64,000 nt of DNA from Pseudooceanicola marinus (lineage in GTDB: Bacteria; Pseudomonadota; Alphaproteobacteria; Rhodobacterales; Rhodobacteraceae): assembly GCF_002786295.1 (NCBI RefSeq), contig NZ_PGTC01000017.1, positions 372,001-436,000 on the forward strand, in the 5' to 3' direction. Positions 1-9,800 of this stretch are shown here, in pieces. Under the pieces are notes generated by a model. The model was not told the origin of the DNA. It did no database searches and worked only from the letters and a program-made list of their open reading frames with translations. Position numbers and translations under genes: made by a program. Within the stretch, counting starts at the first letter, position 1. Each line of letters starts with the position of its first letter.

Positions 1-1
1 C

Positions 2-925
2 GAAGAGAAGGCGGGCCAGCTTTACGGCATGGGGCTGATCGGTGGCTTCTGTCACCTCTACATCGGCCAGGAAGCCGTTGTCGTCGGTCTGGAAGCCGCG
101 GCGGAGGAAGGCGACAAGCGCGTCACCTCCTACCGTGACCACGGCCACATGCTGGCCTGCGGCATGGATCCCAACGGCGTGATGGCCGAGCTCACGGGCC
201 GCGAAGGCGGGTATTCCAAGGGCAAGGGCGGCTCCATGCACATGTTCTCCAAGGAGAAGGACTTCTACGGCGGCCACGGCATCGTCGGCGCCCAGGTGCC
301 GATCGGCACCGGCCTGGCCTTCGCCGACAAGTACCTGGGCAACGACCGCGTCTCCTTCGCCTACTTCGGCGACGGCGCGGCCAACCAGGGCCAGGTCTAC
401 GAGAGCTTCAACATGGCGGCCGTCTGGAAGCTGCCGGTGATCTTCGTGATCGAGAACAACCAGTACGCCATGGGCACCGCGCAGAAACGCTCGACCTCCT
501 CGGCCGAGATCTACAAGCGCGGCGAGCCCTTCGGCATCCCCGGCCAGCTGGTCGACGGCATGGACGTGCTGGCGGTCAAGGAAGCGGGCGAGAAGGCCGT
601 GGCGCACTGCCGCTCGGGCGAAGGCCCCTACATCCTGGAAATCAAGACCTACCGCTATCGCGGCCACTCCATGTCGGACCCGGCGAAGTACCGGACCCGC
701 GAGGAAGTGCAGAACATGCGCGAGAAGCATGACCCGATCGAGCACATCCGCCAGATGCTGATCGACGGCAAGCACGCCTCCGAGGACGACCTGAAGTCGA
801 TCGACAAGACGATCAAGGACATCGTCAACAACTCTGCCGATTTCGCCAAGGAAAGCCCCGAGCCCGCGCTCGAGGAACTGTGGACCGACATCTACGCGGA
901 TGAAATTCCGCAGCACGACGCCTGA
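2..925 (+). CDS. pdhA: pyruvate dehydrogenase E1 component, alpha subunit (5' truncated by window edge)
   Basis: E1 alpha of the pyruvate dehydrogenase complex: thiamine-diphosphate-dependent decarboxylation of pyruvate together with PdhB, in the cytoplasm. The reading frame is already open at base 2 ([20 protein letters not shown]), so the Met at base 29 is internal and roughly the first 35-45 residues lie outside the window. The ThDP-binding motif runs from [15 protein letters not shown] to ENNQYAMGT, the classic GDG...NN pattern, and the phosphorylation-loop region [10 protein letters not shown] follows. The gene ends 13 bp before pdhB, on the same strand and surely in the same operon. Identification is firm; only the start is missing. 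Confidence 0.96.
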   Translation, partial: EEKAGQLYGMGLIGGFCHLYIGQEAVVVGLEAAAEEGDKRVTSYRDHGHMLACGMDPNGVMAELTGREGGYSKGKGGSMHMFSKEKDFYGGHGIVGAQVPIGTGLAFADKYLGNDRVSFAYFGDGAANQGQVYESFNMAAVWKLPVIFVIENNQYAMGTAQKRSTSSAEIYKRGEPFGIPGQLVDGMDVLAVKEAGEKAVAHCRSGEGPYILEIKTYRYRGHSMSDPAKYRTREEVQNMREKHDPIEHIRQMLIDGKHASEDDLKSIDKTIKDIVNNSADFAKESPEPALEELWTDIYADEIPQHDA

Positions 926-938
926 GGGAGGATCGCAA

Positions 939-2327
939 ATGCCTACTGAAGTTCTGATGCCCGCCCTCTCTCCGACGATGGAGGAAGGCACCCTGGCCAA
1001 GTGGATGGTCAAGGAAGGCGACACCGTGTCGTCCGGCGACATCCTGGCCGAGATCGAGACCGACAAGGCGACGATGGAATTTGAAGCCGTCGACGAAGGC
1101 ACCATCGGCAAGATCCTCATCGAGGAAGGCACCGAGGGCGTGAAGGTCAACACCCCGATCGCCGTGCTGCTGGAAGAGGGCGAAAGCGCCGACGACATCG
1201 GCGAGGTCTCCGCCGCACCCGCCGCCGACAGCTCCGACGACAGCGACGAGGAGGAGGCCCCGGCCCCCGCCAAGGCGCACGCCGCCGCCAGCGTCCCGGC
1301 CGAAGTCAAATCCAACGCCTCGCCCGACTGGCCCGAAGGCACGGAAATGAAGGAACAGACCGTCCGCGAGGCCCTGCGCGACGCCATGGCCGAAGAGATG
1401 CGCGCCGATGAGCTGGTCTATGTCATGGGCGAAGAGGTGGCCGAGTACGAAGGCGCCTACAAGGTCACCCAAGGCCTGCTGGACGAGTTCGGCTCGAACC
1501 GCGTCGTCGACACGCCGATCACCGAGCACGGCTTTGCCGGTCTCGCCGTCGGTGCGGCCTTCGGTGGCCTGAAACCCATCGTCGAGTTCATGACCTTCAA
1601 CTTCGCCATGCAGGCGATGGACCAGATCATCAACTCCGCCGCCAAGACGCTGTACATGTCTGGTGGCCAGATGGGCGCGCCCATGGTCTTCCGCGGCCCG
1701 AACGGCGCTGCCGCCCGCGTGGCTGCCCAGCACAGCCAGGACTATGCATCCTGGTACGCGCATATCCCGGGCCTGAAGGTCGTCATGCCCTACTCCGCCT
1801 CGGATGCGAAGGGCCTGCTGAAACAGGCGATCCGCGATCCGAACCCGGTGATCTTCCTGGAAAACGAGATCCTCTACGGCCGCTCCTTCGAGGTGCCGGT
1901 GCTGGATGATTTCACCATTCCCTTCGGCAAGGCGCGCATCTGGCGCGAGGGCAGCGATGTGACCATCGTCTCCTTCGGCATCGGCATGCAATACGCCCTG
2001 CAGGCCGCCGACAAGCTGGCCGAGGACGGCATCAGCGCCGAGGTCATCGACCTGCGCACCCTGCGTCCCATCGACTACGACACGGTCATCGCCTCGGTGA
2101 TGAAGACCAACCGCTGTGTCACTGTCGAGGAAGGCTTCCCCGTCGGCTCCATCGGCAACCACCTGTCGGCCACGATCATGGAACGCGCCTTCGATTACCT
2201 CGACGCGCCCGTGCTGAACTGCACCGGCAAGGACGTGCCCATGCCCTATGCCGCCAACCTCGAGAAGCTGGCGCTGGTGACCACGGATGAGGTCATCGCG
2301 GCGGTGAAGAAAGTCACCTACCGCTAA
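939..2327 (+). CDS. pdhB: pyruvate dehydrogenase E1 component, beta subunit with N-terminal lipoyl domain
   Basis: E1 beta, 462 aa, pairs with PdhA to decarboxylate pyruvate. The ATG at 939 is preceded by GGGAGGATCGCAA, a good Shine-Dalgarno; an in-frame ATG at 900 lies inside pdhA and is rejected. Residues 1-80 form a biotinyl/lipoyl domain (lipoyl lysine in ETDKATMEF), followed by an acidic/Ala-Pro linker to about residue 125, then the transketolase pyrimidine-binding domain and C-terminal domain (for example [30 protein letters not shown]). A lipoyl domain on E1 beta is known in alphaproteobacteria and is absent from E. coli-type enzymes. It sits 12 bp upstream of pdhC. Confidence 0.97.
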   Translation: MPTEVLMPALSPTMEEGTLAKWMVKEGDTVSSGDILAEIETDKATMEFEAVDEGTIGKILIEEGTEGVKVNTPIAVLLEEGESADDIGEVSAAPAADSSDDSDEEEAPAPAKAHAAASVPAEVKSNASPDWPEGTEMKEQTVREALRDAMAEEMRADELVYVMGEEVAEYEGAYKVTQGLLDEFGSNRVVDTPITEHGFAGLAVGAAFGGLKPIVEFMTFNFAMQAMDQIINSAAKTLYMSGGQMGAPMVFRGPNGAAARVAAQHSQDYASWYAHIPGLKVVMPYSASDAKGLLKQAIRDPNPVIFLENEILYGRSFEVPVLDDFTIPFGKARIWREGSDVTIVSFGIGMQYALQAADKLAEDGISAEVIDLRTLRPIDYDTVIASVMKTNRCVTVEEGFPVGSIGNHLSATIMERAFDYLDAPVLNCTGKDVPMPYAANLEKLALVTTDEVIAAVKKVTYR

Positions 2328-2339
2328 GGAGAGAGAGCA

Positions 2340-3698
2340 ATGCCCACGGAAATCCTGATGCCCGCCCTCTCTCCCACGATGGAAGAAGGCACGCTGGCCA
2401 AGTGGCTGGTGAAGGAAGGCGATACGGTCAGCTCCGGCGACCTGCTGGCCGAGATCGAGACCGACAAGGCGACCATGGAATTCGAGGCCGTCGACGAAGG
2501 CGTCATCGGCAAGATCCTGGTCTCCGAAGGCAGCGAAGGCGTGAAGGTGAACACCCCGATCGCCGTGCTGCTGGAAGAGGGCGAAAGCGCTGACGACATC
2601 GACAGCGCCGAGGCGCCCAAGTCGGAGGCGAAGTCCGAGGCCAAGGCCGACGACGGTGCCAAGGCAACGGACGAGGTTCCCGGCGCCGGTACCCAGGGCG
2701 GCGCGGCCGCAGGCACCGGCAAGACGCCGGACACCCCTGCCCCCGCAGCCCCCAAGGATGCCGACGGCAAGCGCATCTTCGCTTCGCCCCTGGCGCGCCG
2801 CATCGCCGCGCAAAAGGGTCTGGACCTGGCCAGCCTGAAGGGCTCCGGCCCGCATGGGCGGATCGTGAAGGCCGATGTCGAGGCTGCCGAGGCCAAGCCC
2901 GCCACCGCCAAGTCCGAGGCTGCCGCGCCGAAGTCCGAAGCCGCGGCCCCGGCCGCTGTCGGCACCGGCCCCTCGACCGAAGCCGTCCTCAAGATGTACG
3001 AGGATCGCGAGTTCGAGGAAGTGAAGCTGGACGGCATGCGCAAGACCATCGCCGCCCGCCTGACCGAAGCCAAGCAGACCATCCCGCACTTCTACCTGCG
3101 CCGCGACATCAAGCTGGACGCGCTGATGAAGTTCCGCAGCCAGCTGAACAAGCAGCTGGAAGGCCGGGGCGTGAAGCTGTCGGTCAACGACTTCATCATC
3201 AAGGCCTGCGCCCTGGCGCTGCAGTCCGTGCCGGATGCCAATGCCGTCTGGGCCGGCGACCGGGTGCTGAAGCTGAAGCCGTCGGACGTGGCCGTGGCCG
3301 TGGCGATCGAAGGGGGCCTGTTCACCCCGGTGCTGAAGGACGCGGACATGAAGTCGCTGTCGTCCCTGTCGGCGGAGATGAAGGACCTGGCGGGCCGTGC
3401 ACGCGACCGCAAGCTGGCGCCGCATGAATACCAGGGCGGGGCCTTCGCGGTCTCCAACCTCGGCATGTTCGGCATCGACAACTTCGACGCGGTCATCAAC
3501 CCGCCGCATGGCGCCATCCTGGCCGTCGGCTCGGGCGTGAAGAAGCCGGTCGTCAACGACGAAGGTGAGATCGAGGTGGCAACGGTGATGTCCGTCACCC
3601 TGTCGGTCGATCACCGCGTCATCGACGGGGCCCTGGGCGCCGAGCTGCTGAAGGCCATCGTCGAGAACCTGGAGAACCCGATGGTGATGCTGGCCTGA
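2340..3698 (+). CDS. pdhC: dihydrolipoamide acetyltransferase (E2 of pyruvate dehydrogenase)
   Basis: E2 core of the complex, 452 aa; transfers the acetyl group from lipoyl-lysine to CoA. Domains: lipoyl domain at 1-80 (ETDKATMEF), Ala/Pro/Glu linker, peripheral-subunit-binding domain near 140-180 ([27 protein letters not shown]), a second linker, and the catalytic acyltransferase domain from about 225 to the end with the HxxxD signature in [12 protein letters not shown]. Strong RBS (AAGGAGAGAGAGCA) before ATG 2340. Its lipoyl domain is nearly identical to that of PdhB next door. No lpdA (E3) follows; the operon closes with a terminator at 3727. Confidence 0.97.
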   Translation: MPTEILMPALSPTMEEGTLAKWLVKEGDTVSSGDLLAEIETDKATMEFEAVDEGVIGKILVSEGSEGVKVNTPIAVLLEEGESADDIDSAEAPKSEAKSEAKADDGAKATDEVPGAGTQGGAAAGTGKTPDTPAPAAPKDADGKRIFASPLARRIAAQKGLDLASLKGSGPHGRIVKADVEAAEAKPATAKSEAAAPKSEAAAPAAVGTGPSTEAVLKMYEDREFEEVKLDGMRKTIAARLTEAKQTIPHFYLRRDIKLDALMKFRSQLNKQLEGRGVKLSVNDFIIKACALALQSVPDANAVWAGDRVLKLKPSDVAVAVAIEGGLFTPVLKDADMKSLSSLSAEMKDLAGRARDRKLAPHEYQGGAFAVSNLGMFGIDNFDAVINPPHGAILAVGSGVKKPVVNDEGEIEVATVMSVTLSVDHRVIDGALGAELLKAIVENLENPMVMLA

Positions 3699-3726
3699 GG
3701 CCAGGCGCCCGTCGCGAAAGATCCGG

Positions 3727-3763
3727 AAACGCCCGCGAGGAGAGATCCTTGCGGGCGTTTTTT
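3727..3763 (+). terminator. intrinsic terminator of the pdh operon
   Basis: AAACGCCCGC pairs with GCGGGCGTTT across a 14-nt loop and is followed by a T run (TTTTTT), 28 bp after the pdhC stop. Confidence 0.9.
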
Positions 3764-3862
3764 CATGTCCGGACGCCGGTTTGGTGACCTAGTCACAGAC
3801 CCTGGCGCCCGCCCCGGTCTAGACCGGTCCGGCGGGAGGAGAACCGCATCGAAGGACCCGTC

Positions 3863-4195
3863 ATGGACTGGAAAGACTACCTCGACGACACGTCGGACGC
3901 TTTGAACCGTATCCGCAAGGTCAAACCCCAGATCGGCGAAGGGTTCACCGCCCTGCACAAGGCCACCATGGCGCCCGGCGCCCTGTCGACGAAGGAGAAG
4001 GAGTTGCAGGCGCTGGCCATCGGCATCTCGCAGCGCTGCACCGATTGCATCGGCTTCCACGTCCGCGCCGCGCAGCGCGCCGGCGCCACGCGCGAAGAAC
4101 TGATCGACACCATCGGCGTCGCCGTGATGATGGGCGGCGGCCCCGCCTATATGTACGGCGCCAAGGCGATCGACGCCTGGGATGATCTGGGCTGA
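3863..4195 (+). CDS. carboxymuconolactone decarboxylase (CMD/AhpD-like) family protein, copy 1
   Basis: 110-aa all-helical protein of the CMD/AhpD-like superfamily. The redox-type CxxC motif with downstream His is present (RCTDCIGFHVRAAQRAGAT), which in AhpD-like members is the thiol-disulfide or peroxidase centre; it then reads EELIDTIGVAVMMGGGPAYMYGAKAIDAW, typical of the short single-domain members. The whole family is broad, so the substrate is unknown; it is probably a CxxC peroxidase-like protein and not a true muconolactone decarboxylase. It starts 164 bp after the pdhC stop, beyond the terminator, and is followed at 76 bp by a close paralogue. Confidence 0.9.
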   Translation: MDWKDYLDDTSDALNRIRKVKPQIGEGFTALHKATMAPGALSTKEKELQALAIGISQRCTDCIGFHVRAAQRAGATREELIDTIGVAVMMGGGPAYMYGAKAIDAWDDLG

Positions 4196-4271
4196 CCTGG
4201 GCTGAACGCCCCGCCTCCCGACTTTTGCCGCCCCGCCAGGGCGACGCCCCATCAACCGAAGGACACAGACG

Positions 4272-4607
4272 ATGGACTGGAAAGAAATGCTCGGCGACAC
4301 GACCAAGGGTCTGCGCGAGATCAAGAAGGTGAAACCGGAGATCCAGAAGGGGTTCGGCGCGCTGCACAATGCCGTTCTGGACGACGGCGTGCTCTCGGTG
4401 AAGCACAAGGAGCTGCAGGCGGTTGCCATCGCGGTCGCCATGCGCTGCAACGATTGCATCGGGTCGCACATCGTCTCGGCGATCAAGGCCGGCGCCACCC
4501 GCGAGGAACTGGTCGATACCCTGGGCGTCGCCGTCCTGATGGGGGGCGGCCCCGCCTATATGTACGCGGGTCATGCCATCGACGCCTGGGACGAGCTGTC
4601 GGATTGA
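4272..4607 (+). CDS. carboxymuconolactone decarboxylase (CMD/AhpD-like) family protein, copy 2
   Basis: 111 aa, tandem paralogue of the gene at 3863. Both start MDWK, both have the CxxC-IGxH core (here RCNDCIGSHIVSAIKAGAT) and end with the same GGGPAYMY...IDAWDEL tail. ATG 4272 is preceded by CGAAGGACACAGACG, a good RBS. The two copies differ at many positions in the N-terminal half, so the duplication is not recent. They probably form a heteromer or two homologous oligomers; CMD-fold proteins usually assemble as trimers or hexamers. The exact reaction cannot be told from sequence. Confidence 0.9.
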   Translation: MDWKEMLGDTTKGLREIKKVKPEIQKGFGALHNAVLDDGVLSVKHKELQAVAIAVAMRCNDCIGSHIVSAIKAGATREELVDTLGVAVLMGGGPAYMYAGHAIDAWDELSD

Positions 4608-4718
4608 TCCGGGCCCCGCGGCGCGGCCCTGCTGCCCCGCAGGCTTTCGCCCGTGCCCCCTTCCGGTTCCCGCCCGGGCGGCCTAGGGTCGCCCGGCACG
4701 CAAAGACCCGGAGGCCGC

Positions 4719-5807
4719 ATGCCCATCACCCACTACGGCGTCTGGACCGGCACCCCGGTCCGGGTGGATGCGGAACGGGCCGACCAGGACGCCGAAAGTC
4801 CGCATATCCACCTCTACTTCGAGGATGGAACGCCGGGGCGGTTCGACGGGGCCAAGCAGGCGGCGATCAACGTGAAATCGCTGACCGCCGTGTCGGAACT
4901 GGTCTACTGGCACCTGCCCGACCTGCGCCACCCGATCACCCAGGCCCTGGCCGAACTGCCGCAGGGCTTTCGCCGGCTGACCAGCAAGCCCGGGGGCGTG
5001 GCGCTCGACTACATCCGCTCGAATATCCTCGATTTCAGTGCCGGGCGCGTGTTGCCCCATGACCTGCCGGGGCGGCAGCCCAACGACCTGATCGACTTCG
5101 TTCTGCCGGAGCTGCGCGCGGCCATCGCCCTGGGCGCCCGGGTGCATCTGCTGGGGGAACCCTACGACGATCTTCAGGGGCTGCACGACCTGCACATGAA
5201 CCAGGGCAGCCACGGGCGCTTCCGCAAGGACAACGGGCCGTGGCAGGACGGCGCCGTGCTGCTGCACTACCCGCATGAAGACCGCTATGCCGGGCTTTTC
5301 TTTGCCTTCGTCAGCCAGGCCGTGCACACCCACAACCGTACCGGCCACCCCCTGCCCGGCGCCGAAAGCTTCGCCGATCTGCTGGGCTTTCAGGCCAACG
5401 CGCCGGAGGCCGGCACCGCGGGCTGGCTGCCCGAGGCGCCGCCCGCCCTGCCCGACCGCCGCGTGGCAATCATGGGGGCGCTGGTCAATCCGCGCGGGTC
5501 CGACATCTTCCCCGATGAGCTGGATCAGCCCGAAAGCGTCTACCTCGTGAACCGCTCGGACGAGGGGCTGTCGCTGGCGGGCTGGTCGATCGTCAACACC
5601 ATGGGCGAGGCCCGGGTGCTGTCGGGCGATGCCTGGCTGGCCCCCGGCGCGGTGCTGACCGTGCCCATGGAAGGCGTCAGCCTGTCGAACCGCGGTGGCA
5701 CGATCACCCTGCTGGATCCGGCCGGGCTGAAGGCCGATGGCGTCAGCTATACCGCCGCAGAGGGCAAGCCCGAGGGCCGCATCCTGACCTTTCGGCCAGG
5801 CTACTGA
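4719..5807 (+). CDS. DUF2278 (YukJ-like) family protein with C-terminal lamin-tail-like domain
   Basis: 362 aa. The start MPITHYGVWTGTPV at 4719 follows GACCCGGAGGCCGC; the longer in-frame ATG at 4653 has no RBS. The N-terminal about 220 residues match what I recall of the DUF2278/YukJ family: a YGV-W-G start, a conserved DLHMNQGSHGRF core, and HYPHEDRYAGLFFAF-QAVHT. The last about 90 residues (SVYLVNRSDEGLSLAGWSIVN ... ILTF) look like a small Ig-fold lamin-tail domain, which is seen fused to extracellular or nuclease-like proteins. No signal peptide is evident, so it is probably cytoplasmic. Function unknown. It converges on cysE over a shared hairpin. Confidence 0.8.
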   Translation: MPITHYGVWTGTPVRVDAERADQDAESPHIHLYFEDGTPGRFDGAKQAAINVKSLTAVSELVYWHLPDLRHPITQALAELPQGFRRLTSKPGGVALDYIRSNILDFSAGRVLPHDLPGRQPNDLIDFVLPELRAAIALGARVHLLGEPYDDLQGLHDLHMNQGSHGRFRKDNGPWQDGAVLLHYPHEDRYAGLFFAFVSQAVHTHNRTGHPLPGAESFADLLGFQANAPEAGTAGWLPEAPPALPDRRVAIMGALVNPRGSDIFPDELDQPESVYLVNRSDEGLSLAGWSIVNTMGEARVLSGDAWLAPGAVLTVPMEGVSLSNRGGTITLLDPAGLKADGVSYTAAEGKPEGRILTFRPGY

Positions 5808-5828
5808 TACCCCGGGCCGTCGCGCATG

Positions 5829-5857
5829 AAAAAGGGCGCCCGGCGGGCGCCCTTTGC
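5829..5857 (-). terminator. bidirectional terminator between DUF2278 gene and cysE
   Basis: Perfect 11-bp stem AAAGGGCGCCC / GGGCGCCCTTT with a 3-nt loop. On the minus strand it is followed by T5, so it best serves cysE, 25 bp after its stop; on the plus strand it lies 23 bp after the DUF2278 stop. Confidence 0.85.
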
Positions 5858-5882
5858 TCTTCGCTGTCGTGATCCGGCGGGG

Positions 5883-6689
5883 TCAGCTGTTGCCCAGCAG
5901 TTGGTCCATGCTCAGCGCCGGCTGGTCGCAGCCCGCCTTGCCCACGATCTTGGCCGGCACGCCGGCCACGGTCGTGCAGGGCGGCACCTCGTGCAGCACC
6001 ACCGACCCGGCCGCGATGCGCGAGCAGTGACCGACCCGGATGTTGCCCAGCACCTTGGCGCCGGCACCGATCAGCACGCCATCCTCGATCTTCGGATGGC
6101 GGTCTTCCTCTTCCTTGCCGGTGCCGCCCAGGGTCACCGAATGCAGCATGGAGACGTTGTCGCCCACCACGGCGGTTTCACCCACCACGATGGAATGGGC
6201 GTGGTCGATCATGATCCCCTTGCCGATGCGGGCGGCGGGGTGGATGTCGATGCCGAAGACCTCGGAATTGCGCATCTGGAAGAAATAGGCCAGGTCCTTG
6301 CGCCCCTCCTTCCACAGCCAGTGCCCGATACGATGTGCCTGCACCGCCTGGAAGCCCTTGAAATAGAGCAGCGGCTGGATGAAGCGATGGCAGGCGGCGT
6401 CGCGGTCATGGATCGCCACGATATCGGCCCGCGCCGCATGGGCGATACCCGGATCGGAGGAGATCGCCTCGTCGCAGATCTCGCGCAGAAGCTGGCCGGG
6501 CATTTCGTCCGAGGCCAGTTTCATCGCCACGCGGAAGGCCAGCGCGCGTTCGATGGAGGGGTGGTGCAGGATGGTGGAGTGGACCAACCCGCCCAGAAGC
6601 GGTTCCGCCGCCACGGCCTCGTCGGCCTCGCGCAGGATGCGGTCCCAGACGGGGTCGAGCTCCGCCAGCTTGGGGTTGCTATGTGCCAT
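5883..6689 (-). CDS. cysE: serine O-acetyltransferase
   Basis: First step of cysteine synthesis: acetyl-CoA plus L-serine to O-acetylserine. 268 aa, typical CysE length. N-terminal alpha-helical SATase domain (about 1-130, DPVWDRILREADEAV), then the left-handed beta-helix of hexapeptide repeats (GIMIDHAHSIVVGETAVVGD, LIGAGAKVLGNIRVG) with the catalytic His region DHAHSIVVGE and SVTLGGTGK, and the end motif VAGVPAKIVG. The start is taken at ATG 6689 after GGGAAAAGACC. It lies just downstream of GTA gene g15 on the same strand; a cysE gene beside the GTA cluster is a recurrent arrangement in Rhodobacterales. Confidence 0.95.
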   Translation of the reverse strand: MAHSNPKLAELDPVWDRILREADEAVAAEPLLGGLVHSTILHHPSIERALAFRVAMKLASDEMPGQLLREICDEAISSDPGIAHAARADIVAIHDRDAACHRFIQPLLYFKGFQAVQAHRIGHWLWKEGRKDLAYFFQMRNSEVFGIDIHPAARIGKGIMIDHAHSIVVGETAVVGDNVSMLHSVTLGGTGKEEEDRHPKIEDGVLIGAGAKVLGNIRVGHCSRIAAGSVVLHEVPPCTTVAGVPAKIVGKAGCDQPALSMDQLLGNS

Positions 6690-6769
6690 GGTCTTTTCCC
6701 GTTGCGGGCCCGGGGGCGGCCCTGGATATGCTCTGACCATAGCAGATAGGCACGTCGGGGAAAATGCAA

Positions 6770-6809
6770 AGCCGTGACACTCCCGATCACGAACGGGAAT
6801 GCCACGGCT
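6770..6809 (-). terminator. hairpin between GTA g15 and cysE
   Basis: On the minus strand AGCCGTGGCATTCCCG pairs with CGGGAGTGTCACGGCT: 16 bp, two of them G-U in RNA, with an 8-nt loop, followed by TTTGCATTTTCC. It starts 31 bp after the g15 stop, so it is a plausible terminator for the GTA transcript or an mRNA-stabilising 3' end. The T tract is interrupted. Confidence 0.6.
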
Positions 6810-6839
6810 GGGGATCTTTCGATCCGCTGGTGACAGATC

Positions 6840-9800
6840 CTACGCCTGGAAGACCAGCCGCGAGCCTGCGCCAGGGCCGAAACTGGCCGAGACCTGCGCC
6901 ACCTCCAGCTCGGCGAGCCCGCCGACGCCATCGGCGGCCTGGGCGCCGGCACTGTAGGTCCAGCCCGTCGCCTCGACCGTTTCCTCGCGGATCACGGCAC
7001 CGCCCTGGCGGATCCGCAGCAGGAAGGACAGGCTTTCCTCACCCAGGGGGACCTCGGCCAGATCCCAGCTGTCGCCCTCGACCCGCGTGCGGCGGACCCA
7101 GCTGAAGGCGATGTCGCCGCCCGCCTCAGCTTTGGCGCGCAGATGACAGGGCGCATAGGGTTTCAACCCGATCCCGTCGAAGGCCAGCACCTCATGCAGG
7201 TAACTCGGGTCATCGGGGCCGCGCTGCGCCGGGCCGGTGCGATAATGCCGCGCCAGCCGCCGCTGGCTGGGCGCCAGGGTGATCTGTTCCGGCACCCCGT
7301 TCAGCAGCACCACCCAGGAGCCTTCCGGCCAGACCTCGGGCATCAGCGCCCCCGACCCCAACTGCCCGCGCAGGCGGTGGCTCAGAAGATAGCTGCGTTC
7401 GCCGGTCAGCACCGCATCGCGGAACTGGAACAGCTCCCAGTTGCCGGGCTGGCCGTCGCCGATGGCCATCAGGTTGGCCCCCGACAAAAGCGCCTCGTGC
7501 TCGACCGAACTGAGCGCGCCCGAGGTCAACGTCACCCCCAGGGGGGCGCCCCGGTCCACCCGGCCTGCCGGGCCGCGCGCCAGGTCGGTCGTGGTCACCC
7601 CGATGGTCGCCCGTGCCTCCAGCACCCGGTCCAGCTGATACCCCGCGTCCGAGGCGGAGGCATAAACTGCAGCCGCCCCTGGCCAGGGCGCCGACGTCAC
7701 CGCCACATGCGGGGCATGGGGCACCTCGTCGCCGCGCATCAGCGGCAGGTCCAGCCACAGGGGCAGGACCGGCAGCGGCGGGCTAAAGGGCGTGACCCGT
7801 GGCACCGTCTCCACCGGCGCGCCAGGCTCATAGATCTCGGCGGCAATGCGCACCGCCTCCACCTGGCTCAACACCCCATGCTCGGCTCGGTCGATCCGGT
7901 AGAGCACATCACCGGTCTCCTCGGCCACTTCGACCACATCCCCGGCCCCGATGTCCCGGCGCGACGGCGGCAGGGCAAAGCGCAGCGTGTCCCGCGCCAC
8001 CCGCGCCTCCGCCAGCCAGCGTTCGACCACCTGCCGGCCCTCGCCCCGGCTCATCGCCAGGGGGATCTCGCTGCCGGCGACGCTGCGGCTGTCGTCATCG
8101 GGCAGGATCGCCTCCTCGGTGATCGCCTCGAACTCGGCCCCCGCCTCGACGAAGCGCAGACGCACGCGGCCCGCCATCTCCGCTTCGGGCGCGCGCTGGC
8201 GTTCCAGCGTACCCTCCAGTTCAGGCGAAACCGCCAGCCCCTCTCGCTCGACCCGCGCATCCACGCGCCCGTCGCGCATGATGAACCGGATCACCCCGTC
8301 GCGTTCCACCGCATCGAACCCGTAGCGCAACATCAGCGGCTGAAGCGCGGCGCGCGGCGTGCGCAATTCATCGTCTAGATAGCCGCTGACAACACCATAG
8401 AGACCACTGACGTCGTAGTGCTGCAGACCGGCCGCGACGCATATTTCGCTGACCACGGAGGCCAGGGATCGCGACGACGCCCGCCCGGTGATCCAATGCC
8501 CCGCCGCATGGTTGCCACCGTCGCTCCACAGCTCGCGGTTGTTGGGGAACACGGGATAGGGCCGCGCGTCCCAGGCCCAGACGAAGGCGCGCGACATGTC
8601 CAGCATCGGCCCGCCGTATTCCACCGAGAGCGGGTTGTGCGACGGGTCCGTCCAGTAGTCGTGCATGACCCGCAGGTACTGCTGTTGGATCACCTCGTCC
8701 CTTGCGCCGGTCGAATAGTACGGCACGGCACTTTCCGAGCTCTTGGGATCGAGGAACTTGTTCGGCTGGTTTGTGCCCTTGTCGACGGCGGCGCACCCCA
8801 GTTCGGTGAACCAGATCGGTTTCGACTGCGGCACCCAGTCGGTCGGCACCTCCTGCCGCACCCCGCCGATCCTTTCGTGGTGATCGTTCAGCCACCAATT
8901 CCGAAGGTCCTTCACCCGCCAGACCCAGGGCTCCCCATGGGCGCCATCCGTGATCGGCGTGCGGATCTGCCCCGCCCGCGCCTCCTCCGAATGGTAGTAC
9001 CAGTCGTAAAGCTCCCCGCCCTCGATATTGCCCGCAAGGTAGCCCGGATCGTAGATCGTGGCATGGTCGGCGGCATCCAGATGCGCGTCCCCCTCGCGCC
9101 AGTCGGACAGGGGCAAGTAGTTGTCGATCCCGATGAAGTCGATCTGCGGATCGGACCACAGCGAATCAAGGTGGAAGAATCTGTCGCCAGTGCCATCCTG
9201 CGGCTGGTAGCCGAAATATTCGCTCCAGTCGGCGGCATAGCCGATCTTCACCTCCGGCCCGAGGATCGCCCGCACCTCCGCCGCCAGCGCCTTCAGCTCG
9301 GCCACGGCCGGGAAACTGTTGCCCGCCCCACGCAGCTGGGTCAGCCCGACCATCTCGGACCCGATGCAGAAACTGTCGACACCGCCGGCTGCCGCGCAAA
9401 GGGCCGCGCCATGCAGGATGAACCGACGGAAGCCCCATTCGTTCGGACCGCTGTAGCTGACATGCCCGCCCGCGGTGCCAAAATCCGAGGCCGATGCCGT
9501 GCCGAAGAAATCCGCAACCTCCTGCGCGGCCAGGGCCGTGCCATCTGGCGAGCCGGGCCGCCCGGGCGCCTCAGATCCGGTGATCCGTCCCCGCCAGGGC
9601 AGATGCGCCTGCCCCTCCTCGTCGCTGTAGGGGTCGGGCAAGGTGTTGCCCGCCACCTGGTCCATAAGGAGGAAGGGATAGAACATCACCGCCTTGCCCC
9701 GGGCCCGCAGCTCCTGGATCGCCTCGATCACCGAGGCATCCGCCGGCGTGCCGCCATAAAGCAGTTCGTCCGCCTCGTCCCGCACGACCAGTTCCGCCGT

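Noticed and set aside
825-3614. 929-aa minus-strand open frame opposite pdhB-pdhC
   Set aside because: Antisense shadow of GC-rich coding DNA: His/Gly/Asp/Val-rich composition, no domain, and the plus strand holds three unmistakable genes.
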